Below are positions 30,868 through 43,059 of a stretch of 64,000 nt of DNA, piece by piece (position 1 is the first letter of the stretch; each line of letters begins with the position of its first letter). The stretch spans positions 23,815,635-23,879,634 of the forward strand of contig JAOANR010000001.1 of assembly GCA_030278955.1 (NCBI GenBank), read 5' to 3'. The notes beneath the pieces were generated by a model. The model saw only the letters and a list, made by a program, of their open reading frames with translations, did no database searches and was not told the DNA's origin. The position numbers and the translations under genes were made by a program. Source of the stretch: Hygrophila difformis. Lineage: Eukaryota > Streptophyta > Magnoliopsida > Lamiales > Acanthaceae.

Positions 30868-33800
30868 GTAGTATCTTTTAATAAATGTAATTCTTAATTT
30901 CAAATTAACTTGAAGTCTCTTCTTGGTCTATTTGTTTGCTTGTTGTGGAGGTAATTGTTTCATTACATATAATTCTTTTGGTTGTAATAATTATGCCGTT
31001 GTTCCTGTCCTTTACCTTCTCTTCTATTGGTATACGAACAATTCTCATCATAGGCTACATTGGTATGTAGATACACATAATTAACATGGATGATATTGTT
31101 GTAATGATTAGAAAAAAACTGCATTTGTGAGTTTTGTTTTCACTCAAAGAAAGCTTTTTCCCAAACTGAATTGGAAATTTTACCCCCCGCCCTTTGTTTT
31201 TACCTCAACTGTTTCCTTCTACAAGGAAATAAACTCAAGAGATGGAAATGCTTCAATAGCTCAATTGCATATGAACAAAAAATAGAACATTTCTTTTGAT
31301 GACCGACCTGACATGATAATTTTTTTTTTTATCTCTTTTGCAATGTGTAGCATCGCTTTCAGAAACTTGAACGTGCTTCTTGAATGGTAATTTTAATAAT
31401 TGCTGATGCCTCACAACAAGCGTTATGCAATTAATGATTTTAATTTTTTTGTTTTGCAAGGAGGAATTATTATATTTTATTCATTTGGCCATTATCGTAT
31501 ATGAGAAATCATTGAATTATAACAAGTTAGTAAAAGCAGTTCAATAAAATGTATTTATGTTTCTGTGATGGGTGCTAATATATTTTTCCTGCAGTGGAAG
31601 GAGACTTATTTATGTTTGATAGCATGATGAATGTGGACTGTTTAGCTTCTAGACAATCTCTATTTGATAGAAACAATAAATGGTTGATCTCAGAGGTTGA
31701 AGTCGGGTATATCACACTATAAATGGTTTCCACTTTGTTATGGCCATAATTATTTGTTCAATTCTTCTTGATCCATGTCTTTATTGTAATAGATAAACAA
31801 TATTGTTTCTTCAATTAGTACATTTGAATATCTTATTACAGTTTTCCATAATGTTTTTTTTTCTTACAGAGGGCGCGCAGCGTAGCAAGCGCCACCGTAC
31901 GTGTTCTAGTATATATATATATATATATATATGTAAATAAATAAATCAATCTACTAGTACATAGTTTTTAATCTAGCTAGTTATTTAATTGATGCCACAC
32001 GGTGTGAGTGTCAATAATCAAGTGTTTCAAATGATTATAAATTCTAAACTAATGTATTAGTTGAACAATTAACATTTATTAGCAAGTTATGTGTGCATGA
32101 TGAAAGAGACGAGATGCAAGTAGACTTGTAGCCTTGATGAGTAATTTGTAGCTTTGATAAATTAATGCGTACCTTTTGGACGTGCCATGCATGCAAGGTA
32201 AGAGTTGTAGCCATTGATGGAAAAAAAAATAACCAACATAAAGGAGCTGAAGATGAGTGGCATGTGTAGGCCTCATGACTCGATCTTTAGGTTGGATGAG
32301 TTGATGAAGCTAGTTAAATGTGGCTTGCATGCATGCAAAGATGTATTGCCAAGCTGCTTGCTTTATCCTCTATAAATACGGTAGCGTCCATTCCCATTCC
32401 TCATCATTCCAAAACTCTCCATCCCTCCTAAACAACGCCTCACACCCTAAAAGGTTGCTAGAAGAATTTTACTAGCCATCGTCGGAAGAAACTGTAAGTA
32501 TATTTTTGTTCTGTGGGCTTTGTTCTATGAGTATTTTTGCATGTGTAAATTCATTTGTGTTTTAATAAATCTAGGGTTTATTCATGCAAGTGATTTATGC
32601 AGAGTTATGTCCCATTATGTGGTTAAATATTTTGGGCTAGGCCATGCATGTGAAAAAGTAAATTTCAGTATATGGCATGTGAATTATTGAATTATTATTA
32701 TGCGAGGTATACCCCAAAGGTGGATATCTTCGTGAAATATTTCGTGGGATTATCCAAGAGATTTCGGATTCCCATGAACATGATTCTGTTTGACCAAGGG
32801 TCTCACAGTCGTTTTTTAGATCGCAAGGTAGGGTCATCCTTGTGTACTCATATTTTGACTTCGGTCATTATGAGGGCATGCTAAGTCGTATGAGATACCC
32901 CGGGTTTAGGCATCATAGTCGAGGTACATGTGGATTGTACTATTGCAACTGGTTTGACATGCCATTTACTTTTGAGTAATATTAAATTATTTTTGTCCAA
33001 TGGACAATATTTTACTTGCTCAGCCAGTGGGCTGATAAACTTTACTTACTCCTTTTTGCAGGGTTTGATATATGTGGACCCTACTAAGAGGCATGGGCAC
33101 GGGCATGGGTGTCAGTATCACTTTTACACTGGTTATTTTAAATTATTTTTTTTATTAGCCATAAGATTACCTTTTGAATAGAAAATCATAGTTATCATAT
33201 TTTGTAAACTCTGATATTTGACCCGAATGAAATATATTCCTTTAAATTTATTTAACTGTGCTTTCACAAATTAGTTAGTAAAGTCTTATTTTTTAAACTT
33301 TAGTTAATATGAAAAATTATTTTCGCAGTGGTAGATTATAATCGTCATATTTTACAAATTGTATTATATTATTACAAAGATATATTTTTATAAGTAATAA
33401 GTCAGTTTAAATTATGGTTAGAATTAAATTTAAAAATAGCCTTAGCGCTTTTCGATTAAGTTAGCAAATGCAAGGCAAATGCAAGCTTAATCGAGAGGCA
33501 TGGCGGTAACAACCCCGGGTTCCCGTTGGTAACTTCTGCTGCAAAGCTGGGCGTGGAAACGGGGGTGTTACAATGTGGTATCAGAGCCTTAGTCAAAAAT
33601 AAAAATCTTTTTGGAGTAAAAATCTTTATTTTTAGAGTCAAAATCCTAATAGAGTTTTTGAGGAAAAAAATACTTTCTTTCAGCTTAGGACAATTTTCAC
33701 TTATTTTGGGATGGGACACATCGCACTTGCATTAGACACAGCTTTTATAGTTATTATGTTTGGTAATTGCATTGTATCCATGGCAATATTGTTTGCTAGA

Positions 33801-34369
33801 TGAGAGTAAATAATTTAAGAGATCTTAATCGAAGAACAATATTTTACTAAATGAGTCCAAGAGAGGATGACTCATAAGAAGAAAGAAATACAAAGATTAG
33901 AGGATAGAGAACCTATGCCCAGAAGGCTTGATAATCGAACATGAGAATATAATCAATTCTTTGCGAGAAAAAATGAGATAGTAAAGAATCTATGGTAAAC
34001 TTCTTCCACCATAGTGTGGGACGTGAGATCAACAATATTTCCCTTGGCAATCCCATTAAAGTTGGGAATGCTACCGGTATGAAAAAGTTAGAGATATCAC
34101 TAGAAATTGACACATCAGGAAAGAGAACCCTAAATGAACTAGATAATTTATAAACCTGCTAATATCTGCTGATAACACTTAGTGGGGTTAAAAGATTTTG
34201 CATTAGGCTTTGAAATTCTATTATCGTGCATTGGTTCTGGCTAGTTAATTCAAATACCGAAGATTATGCAATTCGTATATTTCTTTTGAGTACCGAAGAT
34301 GTGTGATCAATCTTTTTGACTCACTAACCTCTAGACTTATACTATGGATTGTTAACTTTAGCATGCCCG

Positions 34370-35300
34370 ATAACAACGACCGTCAACAACAAATAGTGTA
34401 GTTACTGCTCACTCTTGGAGCAGTCGTTGCAAAACAAGTAGAGAAAGGAGAACGTCAGGAAGAAACACAGGGAGATTATATCGAAATGGTTTATACATTT
34501 CAATTTAACGTCTAAGAGAACCCAACTATACTATAATGGTGGGTTGAGTCCTTCGAAAAGCTACTCGAGACAAAAGAATGCCCTAAAGAACATAAGATGG
34601 GAGTAGCTACATTTTTCCTAATAGGCATAACACAATACTTGGTAAAGGTCACAACAAGACCGCCAAGTTACTTTATGGAGGAATTTCAAAATGTTCGAGG
34701 GAACAATTTTACCCACTCAGCCTTAAAAAAAAAAATCTAGCTATGAAGAGTTTATTACTCTTTAAAAAGGTAGTTGATCCGTATAAGAGTACAATGACAA
34801 AATAAATGAACTCTTGAGATTTGCTCTAAACCTGGTAGCAATGGATTAGACCAGGGCCCAAAAGTTTGCGCTTGGTTAAAACAATTATATCCGAAAAACG
34901 GTCAGTGGGAATAAACTTACAAGTTTACGAAAAATATAAGATTAGATTATAATTGTCGGGAAAGTCAAGGATAACCATCAAACAAGAAATATCCAACAAA
35001 ACAACATAATAAGGTACCCTGTCCAACCTAGTACAGGGAACATACCAACCCCATATAACCAATGAAAAAAAAGAGGCATTCAACTCGCCAATACCCCTAA
35101 GGCGAGCAACGTTGCGACTTCAAGAGGCATATATGGCATTGTCATTTGAGGCTTGATCCTAACCAACTTCGGCTCGATTTGCAAAAAAGAGGATAAATGC
35201 TAAAAAAAAATACAAAGACTTCAAAATAATGAAGGGAATCAAGGGCAACGATCATTTTTCCCTGTGAATCCAGGAGTAGTCAATAGAGCTCCACCACATC
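34370..35300 (+). pseudogene. Decayed gag region of the gypsy element
   Basis: A start-like MPDNNDRQQQ is followed by a stop, then scattered gag-like pieces across all frames. No continuous frame remains. It sits between the primer-binding site and the protease, as expected for gag. Confidence 0.55.
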
Positions 35301-35347
35301 AAGGTAGACCTAACCAAGGATGACTGAACGTAGTCAACCAACCTGAC

Positions 35348-35566
35348 GTGCATGTTGTTGAAGACTCAGCCGAAGGTACTTTCAAGATTAAAGATTCCAA
35401 AGTTCGTATTGCATTTGATTCTGGAGCTACTAGTTCATTCGTATCTCATAGAAAATTGCCCGAGTTAGGATTCGATAAACCCTATAAGATAGATTTAAGA
35501 TTTTTCTTACCCAACAGAGCAGTTGTTAACAAGTCAAAACGTTACGAGAAAGTTCCAGTTTTCTAA
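35348..35566 (+). pseudogene. Retropepsin fragment of the gypsy element
   Basis: The frame includes VRIAFDSGATSSFVSHRKLP, the aspartic protease active site (DSGA), followed by LGFDKPYKIDL. The domain would cut the gag-pol polyprotein. It ends early at a stop, and the downstream half is frameshifted. Confidence 0.75.
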
Positions 35567-35979
35567 TTCAAACAAAAGTTTCGAACAAAGATGTAACCTC
35601 AATTTCAATAAAAGAGAGTCAACGCTCAAATGCAAAGCCGCTTTCACGCTCCGGACTAGAGCACATTCGAAACTTGGCGTTAGAACAAAAGATTTGCATT
35701 TATGAAGTTGAGTTTACCGCTGATATCCTAGAACTTGACTTAAAAAAAAAAAAAATTCCGATGTTATCTTAAAGATGGATTGGCCCACAAAGTATCAAGT
35801 TATCATTAAGTGTGCCCAACAAAACCAAATAATGTATGGGCCCAATAAGTAACAAATTTTGTACTATGTAGAACCCAGAGGACCAATAAGGAAAGTTATT
35901 GCAATAATGCAATCAGCGACATTAGTAAGAAAAGGGACCCCCTTTATCTTTGATATGTTCGGAATTTGCAAGCCGGAGA

Positions 35980-36983
35980 AGTATGAATAAATAATATTCC
36001 GATAGTGTGAGAATATCCCGATGTATTTCCTGCAGATAGAATTTATTATTGACGTTGTTTAACGTACGAAATTCATATCGAAAGCTTCATACCGAATGGC
36101 ACCAACTAAGGAATTGATGGAGCAACTCGAGGACCTTTTACAAAAATAATACATCCAACTCGATACATCCCTGTAGGGAGCACGTGTACTGTTTGTACGA
36201 GGGATGGACAGTGACATGAGGCTCTTTGTTGATTACAAAGGCATCAACAAGATAACAATGAAGAATAAATACATATTACCACGAATTAATGACTCATTGA
36301 ACAACTTAAGTGAGTCAGAATCTTTTCAAAGATTGATTGAGATCCGAATATCACCAACTTAGGATATCCCAAAGACAAGATTTAGAACACATTGTAGACA
36401 TTACGAATTTACCAGACATCATTTGAATTAACCAAGCTCCAACGGTATTCATGGCTCTCACGAACAATTTGTCCGACAACAAATAAACAAATTTATAGTT
36501 GTCTTCATTAACGACATATTAGTGTACTTCAAGAATGAGGAAGAACACGAATAACATCTATACCAAGTCCTACAAAAACTAAAAAGCCATCAATTGTATG
36601 CCAAATAGTTTAAATGTGACTTTTCGCGAAACAATGTTGCATTGCTCGGTCATATTGTCTTTACCGGTGGAATATCAGTTGACCCTGCTAAAGTAGCAGC
36701 GGTGAAGGAATGGCCTGTACCAACTTCGCAAACCGAGATAAGAAGTTTCCTCGGTTTGGCAGGCTACTATAGGAGATTCGTCAAAGACTTCTCAAAGTTT
36801 GCGAGACAACTAACACAAAAATATGAAAAAATGATCAAAGGTTGTATGAACATCCGAGTGCAAAACTGCATTCCAAACATTAAAGGAAAAAAACTAACCA
36901 CGACACCAGTCCTGACCGTACTCATTGAAAATAACGGTTCAAAAATTGGACATGGATACGTGTTGACAACTAAGACCAAATGA
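35980..36983 (+). pseudogene. Reverse transcriptase / RNase H fragment of the gypsy element
   Basis: Broken frames read APTKELMEQLEDLL, then DMRLFVDYKGINKITMKNKY (fingers region) near 36210-36280. From 36642 an open stretch LGHIVFTGGISVDPAKVAAV continues through SFLGLAGYYRRFVKDFSK, the RT-RNase H junction typical of gypsy elements. The catalytic Asp-Asp motif region (about 36510) is damaged. Confidence 0.8.
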
Positions 36984-37599
36984 GGAGAATTAACCAACTC
37001 TTTATTTGGAGTTAGCCACAGTTGCCTTCACTCTGAAGATACGAAACATTATTTGTACGACCAAAGCTGTCAAATATACTCTGACTACAAAAGTCTAAAA
37101 TATATCTATACTCAAAAGCGCTCAACATTTGCCAGAGGCGATAGTAAGAACTGATGAAGCATTACAACTTCGGCATCACGTATCACGAGGGAAAAGCCAA
37201 TAATATTGGCTGTTGCATTAAGCAGAAGGTCAAAGCATCTTATTAATACAAGAATCTACCGCCCGAATTACACATATAATTGGGCAGCTTAGACATTGAG
37301 TGGGTATAACGAAGTACGCTCACTCAACTAATCAATGTTATCACTATTCAACCGACCGTTTTTTTACGAAATCCAAAAAAGACAGGCTGGTGACGTCAAA
37401 TTAGAAAGGGTCAAATAAAAGATAGCTCAAGGTGAAGCTATGGACTTACAATTTCTTGAAGATGACAGTATTCAAATTTAAAGGTCGTTTGTGCATTCCA
37501 AAGGCATGCGAGGACCTCAAAAGACGTAACCACGATGAGGGACATGAAACTCCTTAATCTATGCGCCCTGGAGGAGGTAAGTTATAAAATACTAAAGAT

Positions 37600-38533
37600 A
37601 CTAATCTTTTGGTGGCCTGTACTGAAGTGAGAGGTAGCAGAATTCGCAGAAAAGTGCATGATCTATCAAAGGTCAAGGCCAAGTGGAAGAAACCTCCTGG
37701 ATTGTTAAAACCTTTTGGTGTCCCGAAATCGGTGATTGCTAACTTGATAGTATTTCCATGAACTTTGTATCAGGATTACCATAGATACCCAAAGGTAATG
37801 ATAAGATATTGGTTATTGCTAATCGATTAATTAGAACATCTATTTTCATACCCATGAAAGAGACATTGAGTTTTCTGGACTAATTTACAAGAAGTCATAA
37901 GTACTAAAACAATTACGAGCACAACAATTCATCCATGAACCGATGGACAAATAGAGAGAACAATCCGGTCTCTTGAAAACATGTCAAGAGCTTGCGCTTT
38001 AGAAATCAAATTAAGCTGAGAAAGTCTCCTAACACAAGTAGAGCTTAGCTATAATAATAGTTATCATACTAGTATTGACATGGCCGCATTTGAGGCACTA
38101 TATGGTAGGAAGTGTAGAAGTCAACTTTGTTGGACTAAAGGCAATAATTCAATTCCTACTGGACCAAAACTAATTGAGGAGACCGAGCGTGTTATTGAGA
38201 AATTCGAACTCAAGATGAAAGCCGCCATAATTTAAAAAAAAAAAAGAAAAAAAGAAGAAGAAAAAAACGTATGTCGACCAAAGAAGGCGAGAAGGCAAAC
38301 ACGAAATAGTGATATTATTGAAGTTATCACATATGAAAGGAGTGATGCGCTTCAGTAAGAGCGGTAAACTAAGTCCTCGTTATATTGGACCTTTCAATAT
38401 CAATGCCACAGTTGGTACACTGGCATATCGACTGAACTTACTAGAAGAATTAGCTCGAGTTTATGATGTATTCCACATATTACAACTTAAAAAGTATCAT
38501 CATGAGCAATTCCATCAGATAATATTGAATTAG
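37600..38533 (+). pseudogene. Integrase fragment of the gypsy element
   Basis: Pieces read SLENMSRACALEIK, then LSYNNSYHTSIDMAAFEALY with GRKCRSQLCWT near 38040-38130, typical of the second half of the gypsy integrase core. A C-terminal part follows at 38309-38533 (GKLSPRYIGPFNI, RLNLLEELARVYDVFHILQL). Stops interrupt it. Confidence 0.8.
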
Positions 38534-38831
38534 AGGATGACATTACTTATGAAGAGGGACCAGATCTTAAATACTAAAAAGGTGAGCCACAAGACCCCAA
38601 GTCATTCGCATGGTCAACTGAGGCTGAAATATATAAAGGCCAAGTATCCAGAGATGTTTCTTGAAGCCGATCCAGCTATGGGGACATAGTTGTAAAAACA
38701 AGTGGGGGAAGATGTCATAATCCCACATAGAGAATGCGGTAAAGTTTAAATATGTGCAAGCCTTACCTTAATTTTAGTAATGCAATAGTTATTTGAGTAA
38801 ACTTCGAGGACGAAGTTTGTTTTTAAGGATG

Positions 38832-39331
38832 NNNNNNNNNNNNNNNNNNNNNNNNNNNNNNNNNNNNNNNNNNNNNNNNNNNNNNNNNNNNNNNNNNNNN
38901 NNNNNNNNNNNNNNNNNNNNNNNNNNNNNNNNNNNNNNNNNNNNNNNNNNNNNNNNNNNNNNNNNNNNNNNNNNNNNNNNNNNNNNNNNNNNNNNNNNNN
39001 NNNNNNNNNNNNNNNNNNNNNNNNNNNNNNNNNNNNNNNNNNNNNNNNNNNNNNNNNNNNNNNNNNNNNNNNNNNNNNNNNNNNNNNNNNNNNNNNNNNN
39101 NNNNNNNNNNNNNNNNNNNNNNNNNNNNNNNNNNNNNNNNNNNNNNNNNNNNNNNNNNNNNNNNNNNNNNNNNNNNNNNNNNNNNNNNNNNNNNNNNNNN
39201 NNNNNNNNNNNNNNNNNNNNNNNNNNNNNNNNNNNNNNNNNNNNNNNNNNNNNNNNNNNNNNNNNNNNNNNNNNNNNNNNNNNNNNNNNNNNNNNNNNNN
39301 NNNNNNNNNNNNNNNNNNNNNNNNNNNNNNN
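38832..39331. other. Assembly gap of 500 N
   Basis: An exact run of 500 unknown bases, a conventional placeholder size. The 3' LTR of the gypsy element and its right target duplication should lie here, possibly with downstream exons of the MYB-CC gene. Confidence 0.99.
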
Positions 39332-40377
39332 ATACAACAACGGAAAAGTTAATCGTGACCCATCAACTTTTTACTATGTATGTTCTTAACTGAACATTCT
39401 CACATTGACGTAGAGTAGAAGAGTTCCGCGAAAACACCATTTGCATCAATAGGAGCGCGGAAAGCAAAGAACACAAAGATGCGGCCTTGGTGGATCCAAA
39501 TGGTAGTTTGAAGCTGTGTAGCTCGGACTCTTCAAAAAGGGTGGAGTACCCGTGTCCTCCGGACACGACACCGACACTGGTACGATCCTGGGACACTGCA
39601 CAATTAGCTAGTCCTTTTGGAGCACAATCCAAAATGGCAAGTGTCCGCCACATATCCCCGCACCCGTGTCGGACACCCGTACCCGAGTCCAAGCAACATA
39701 GGTTTGAAGTTATGGCATGCCATGTCTAAAACTATAATAGTATTTCTGAGAATATCTTTGAAAGACACTGGTGAAGTAGAAAACTAAAATATAAAAACAA
39801 TGCATTGATCATGATGCTAAAATATGTGATAGAGAATAAATTTTACTTTTTGGGAATAGAATAATTATAAAGCTACTAGAAGCATAATGAATTTGCTATT
39901 ATTACTACCAAATTAGAACAAACATAATTTTTCCATCCCAAACTTCCCGAATACTTATGCAAGTCCAAGAAAGACAACCAAAAAACAGTTGATCCTGCGG
40001 AATCATTACAACGTGAACGAAATAAAGAGTTACAACTAGCTGTAAGTGTCCTAATTAATCAAAGAACCGTACACCGCTTTCTTTAGCCCAAATGCATCAA
40101 ATTTGATCCAGAAGCAGCATTCATTCATTCATCAACACAAATCATAATTGTGCATTTAATGAAAACTTCAATCAACAGCTATTACACTTAAAAAATTGAA
40201 TATTCAACACAAAGTCAGACTCGAATCTTATCCATCCATCCATCCATTCATTCACCACAAAGGAAAATAGAAATTCATACAAAAACAGGAAAATAGCACA
40301 GGAAATTAAACAAACACTTAAAAGGCACCAAAGGAGAGGCAAAAGGAGAGACAATAGGATGAAAAGAAAAAACTCAC
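39332..40377. other. Sequence between the gap and the MYB-CC exon
   Basis: Most likely intron 1 of the minus-strand MYB-CC gene; I see no further exon of it. At 39535-39700 lies a GC-rich patch with CGGACAC/GTGTCCGG words on both strands (such as GTGTCCTCCGGACACGACAC), possibly a decayed repeat element. Confidence 0.4.
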
Positions 40378-40573
40378 TGTCGGGGCCGCCGAGCTGTGTG
40401 ACGGCGTCGACGAATCTCTCGTGCAGCTCGGCCGTCCAGCGCAGGCGTGGCTTGGGGTCAGTGGAGAGCAGCAGGCAAGCATCTCCAGGCAAGTTGGTGC
40501 CATCCAAGGGCCCGTGGTACTCCCCACCTCCACCGTCGATTGCCAAATTATGAATTGGCAGAGAAGAATACAT
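40378..40573 (-). CDS. First exon of a MYB-CC (PHL-type) transcription factor
   Basis: The start ATG at 40573 opens MYSSLPIHNLAIDGGGGEYH, then PLDGTNLPGDACLLLSTDPK and PRLRWTAELHERFVDAVTQL, ending GGPD with a GTGAGT donor at 40377. This is the first exon and the beginning of the GARP/MYB-like DNA-binding domain of PHR1-like proteins (PHL2/PHL3 group), which bind P1BS-type sites and act in phosphate signalling and development. The next exon should begin with an AAG-completed Lys and KATPKTIMRTMGVKGLT-like sequence, but it is not found between here and the gap, nor anywhere left of it. The gene is either cut by transposons or continues in the unsequenced 500 bp and beyond. A TATA-like stretch (CCATATATATAGTG on the minus strand) lies near 40935. 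Confidence 0.85.
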
Positions 40574-41073
40574 TCTCGATTCTTACCCCTCCTCTGCCTA
40601 ATTCCCTTTTATCTGTTTCCTTATACCAACATTAATTCCTTCATTCAGTCAAAATCCCTCCAAGAGCATCAGAAGACCCTGAAAGATTTTATTTTTCCTC
40701 GTTTCAAGAACACGGTGGAGGAAATGGGAATGGCCCGGCGGCCAGGAAAATGAAAATCCAGTTTAATTTTTCTTTTTGTGTGGCTTTGGAGGAATGGTTT
40801 GATTTCGAAGTTAAAAAGTGGGGGGTTGCGGGTGGGGTGGAGGGGGGAACAAGACAGCGATGTCTTGTTCTGTACTGTCTTTGTCTGATATTTCAGCCTG
40901 CATCTGTCCTTGTCTCTCTAAGCCTATAGATACACTATATATATGGAGTATATATTAATTCCACTTTTTTAGATTTCAAAAGTCTTTTTACAATAAAAAA
41001 TAATACAAGCACCTCTTATTTTGGAATGCAAAAATCACTTAAATTCACCCAAAAACTCATTCTTTTTATTGTA

Positions 41074-41242
41074 CTTCATCGGTTTCTTTTTAAGTGTAAC
41101 ACTTTCCTTTTTTTGGGTGTTTCATAATAAATATTACATTAACATATATGGAATGCTTAAAAAGCTTCTACTAAAGCACTTTCTTCCTTGCATTAAATCT
41201 CGTGCTATTTCCTTATGTTACACTTATTTAAAAACGGAGGAG
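41074..41242. mobile_element. Stowaway-like MITE, 169 bp
   Basis: The left end CTTCATCGGTTTCTTTTTAA and the complement of the right end (CTCCTCCGTTTTTAAATAAG) form an inverted repeat that continues into GTGTAACA on both sides. TA flanks both ends. It is a different family from the pair at 13701 and 58265. Confidence 0.8.
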
Positions 41243-41379
41243 TACATTGATAAGACTTCAATTCTTGTTAATCATTTATCTTTTATAATTTGCGTGGTAT
41301 GGATTTCAACTACTTATTTCATAATTTGTATAGGCTATTAAAAAAAAAAAATTCTTCTTCATCAATTTTCCCTCTTTAT

Positions 41380-41826
41380 AAGAGAAAATATGAAACCAAA
41401 ATTATAACCTTCATTTAATTAAATGGAATGAGTACTTATCCAAATGGTCTCTCTTACTTCGAAATCTTAAAGTTGGGAGTTTTTTTTTTTGTGAACTTAA
41501 ACTTGGGAGTTGAAAAATATTACTCGTAATTAAAACATTATTACCTCATTTTTGAGTAAATCTACAATTAATTTAATTAATTAGTTGTAGACTTTGTGCT
41601 TTATTTTTTAAGTTTTAAATTAAATAAAATTATTTAAACTATTAAAATTAGAATTAAATTCGAACTTTTATTACAATCATGTGGTAGTTTTCACTATGTA
41701 TTTAACTATATCTCTATTTTATTTTATTTTTCATGCTAAAAGATAGTGGGACATGAAAGGGTAATATATTGGATTTATAATATTTTAATATGAAGTAATA
41801 AATAAAAAAGAACAAGGGAGCACACA
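41380..41826 (+). repeat. Direct repeat DR1 (447 bp) left of the foldback
   Basis: Starts AAGAGAAAATATGAAACC and ends GGGAGCACACA. It matches DR2 (43060-43479) along its whole length with few substitutions, plus one extra stretch of about 30 bp near 41475-41510 (a T-run and a second AACTTGGGAGT). It ends exactly where the foldback begins. No coding signal. Confidence 0.9.
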
Positions 41827-43059
41827 AGGGAAAAAAAACAAATAGGTCCATTTTCTTTTCCAAAAATCCAAATCAGTCCTTTTTATATTTTATTACCAAA
41901 ACAGTCTTCTACAAATGCTAATTATGTCCAATTCGGTCCATTGTTCACTAATTATACTCTAATTGCTGACGTGGCAAGGGTTTTAATTTAAACCTGACAC
42001 GTGTGCATAATATTAGTCTTTTCTTTTATCTTTTGTCAATTAAGTCCTAATCTTTTGTTTTGTTTTATTTAGTCATCTACCCCAATCACTCATTTTTATA
42101 TTAATTAGCCTCCAACCTTTCAAATTATTTCATTTTAGCCCCAATACCTTAAATTTTTTATTATCACTAATCCATTTATATCAAATAAATGCCCAACATA
42201 CTTCCGTAAATAAAATTAAATACCAAACCTCATACATTGGGTTTGACCGCCTTGTTACCGGGTCTTCGAAGTTCCGAATTTTACGGACTCTCTCTAACCA
42301 CCCAACCGTAACCGATGGTTCATTGGTTCTGGTTTCCTTCAGCAACAATCAGCACAATCATACTTTGTGGACAATAAAATTCAGGCTATTTTTTAAATAT
42401 TTTTAATAATATTTTTTAATATTTTTTTCAATAAAACCAAGACTTTCTGTATTCACAATCTTCCAAAAATTCAAGTTAAATCATTTACTCAAACATTGCT
42501 ACGTCTTAAGGTAGGACGCAAAGTAAGATTGTGTTGATTGTTGCTGAAGGAAACCAAAACCAATTAACCATCGGTTGCGGTCGGGTGGTTAGAGAGAGTC
42601 CGTAAAATTTTGGTACTTAGAAGACCCGATAACAAAGCAGTCAAACCCAATGTATGAGGTTTGATGTTTAATTTTATTTATGGAAGTATGTTGGGCATTT
42701 ATTTGATAAATGGATTAGTAATAATAAAAAATTTAAGGTTATGGGCCTAAAATGAAATAATTTGAAAGGTTGAAGGCCAATTAATATAAAAATGACCGAT
42801 TTGGGTAGAGGACTAAATAAAACAAAACAAAAGTTTAGGACTAAATTGGCAAAAGATAAAAGAAAATGACTAATATTATGCCCACGTGTCAGATTTAAAT
42901 TAAAAACCATTGTCACATCAGCAATTAGAGTATATTTAGTGAATAAGGGACTGATTTGGACATAATTAGCATTTATAGAGGACTGTTTGGTAATAAAATA
43001 GAAAAATAACTGATTTGGATTTTTAGAAAAGAAAAAGAACTTATTTGTCCTTTTTTCCT
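41827..43059. mobile_element. Foldback element with inverted arms of about 540 bp
   Basis: The left arm (about 41828-42368) and right arm (about 42519-43059) are imperfect reverse complements along their length, from AGG(G)AAAAAA...ACAAAT at the outer ends to CTTCAGCAACAATCA near the ~150-bp loop. It could fold into a long hairpin. No gene is inside. Foldback elements of this size in plants are often long-TIR Mutator-like or unclassified MITEs. A long inverted repeat like this could also feed small-RNA production if transcribed. Its borders coincide exactly with the flanking direct repeats. Confidence 0.88.

Larger units (their letters stand above)
27963..31909 (+). mobile_element. Non-autonomous Helitron, 3.9 kb
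   Basis: The 5' end is TCTAGTATATATAAG preceded by A. The 3' end is CTAG followed by T, giving the A^T insertion site. A hairpin stem GGCGC/GCGCC (31872-31876 and 31889-31893) stands 12 nt before CTAG, the usual Helitron terminator. There is no RepHel or RPA gene. The interior carries gene-like pieces, including a perfect exon of CNOT9/RCD1, GC-rich leader-like DNA at 28080-28760 and a 112-codon minus-strand frame at 29730-30068. The TATGAACAGTA word near the 5' end also occurs near the start of the Helitron at 50220. Confidence 0.88.
27580..33572 (+). repeat. 5' LTR of the gypsy element, interrupted by a Helitron
   Basis: Without the Helitron insertion (27963-31909) the LTR is about 2.05 kb. 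A likely promoter with CTATAAATAC near 32370 is followed by a C-rich leader. The LTR ends at 33572, just before the primer-binding site. The Helitron lies in an (AT)n tract of the LTR. Confidence 0.8.
27580..38831 (+). mobile_element. Decayed Ty3/gypsy LTR retrotransposon (chromovirus-like), 3' end in gap
   Basis: The 5' LTR starts TGTAATACCC and ends GGTGTTACA; a TGGTATCAGAGC primer-binding site follows at about 33575. The internal region keeps recognisable but broken gag, protease, reverse transcriptase, RNase H and integrase pieces in plus orientation. The last piece (LSPRYIGPFNI, RVYDVFHILQL) resembles the integrase tail of Tekay/Reina-like chromoviruses. A TTCGAGGACGAAG motif and a purine run near 38805-38831 look like the polypurine tract next to the 3' LTR, which falls in the N gap. 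Many stops show it is old. Confidence 0.85.

Noticed and set aside
38789..39389. Long frames spanning the N run
   Set aside because: Artefacts of unknown bases translated as X.
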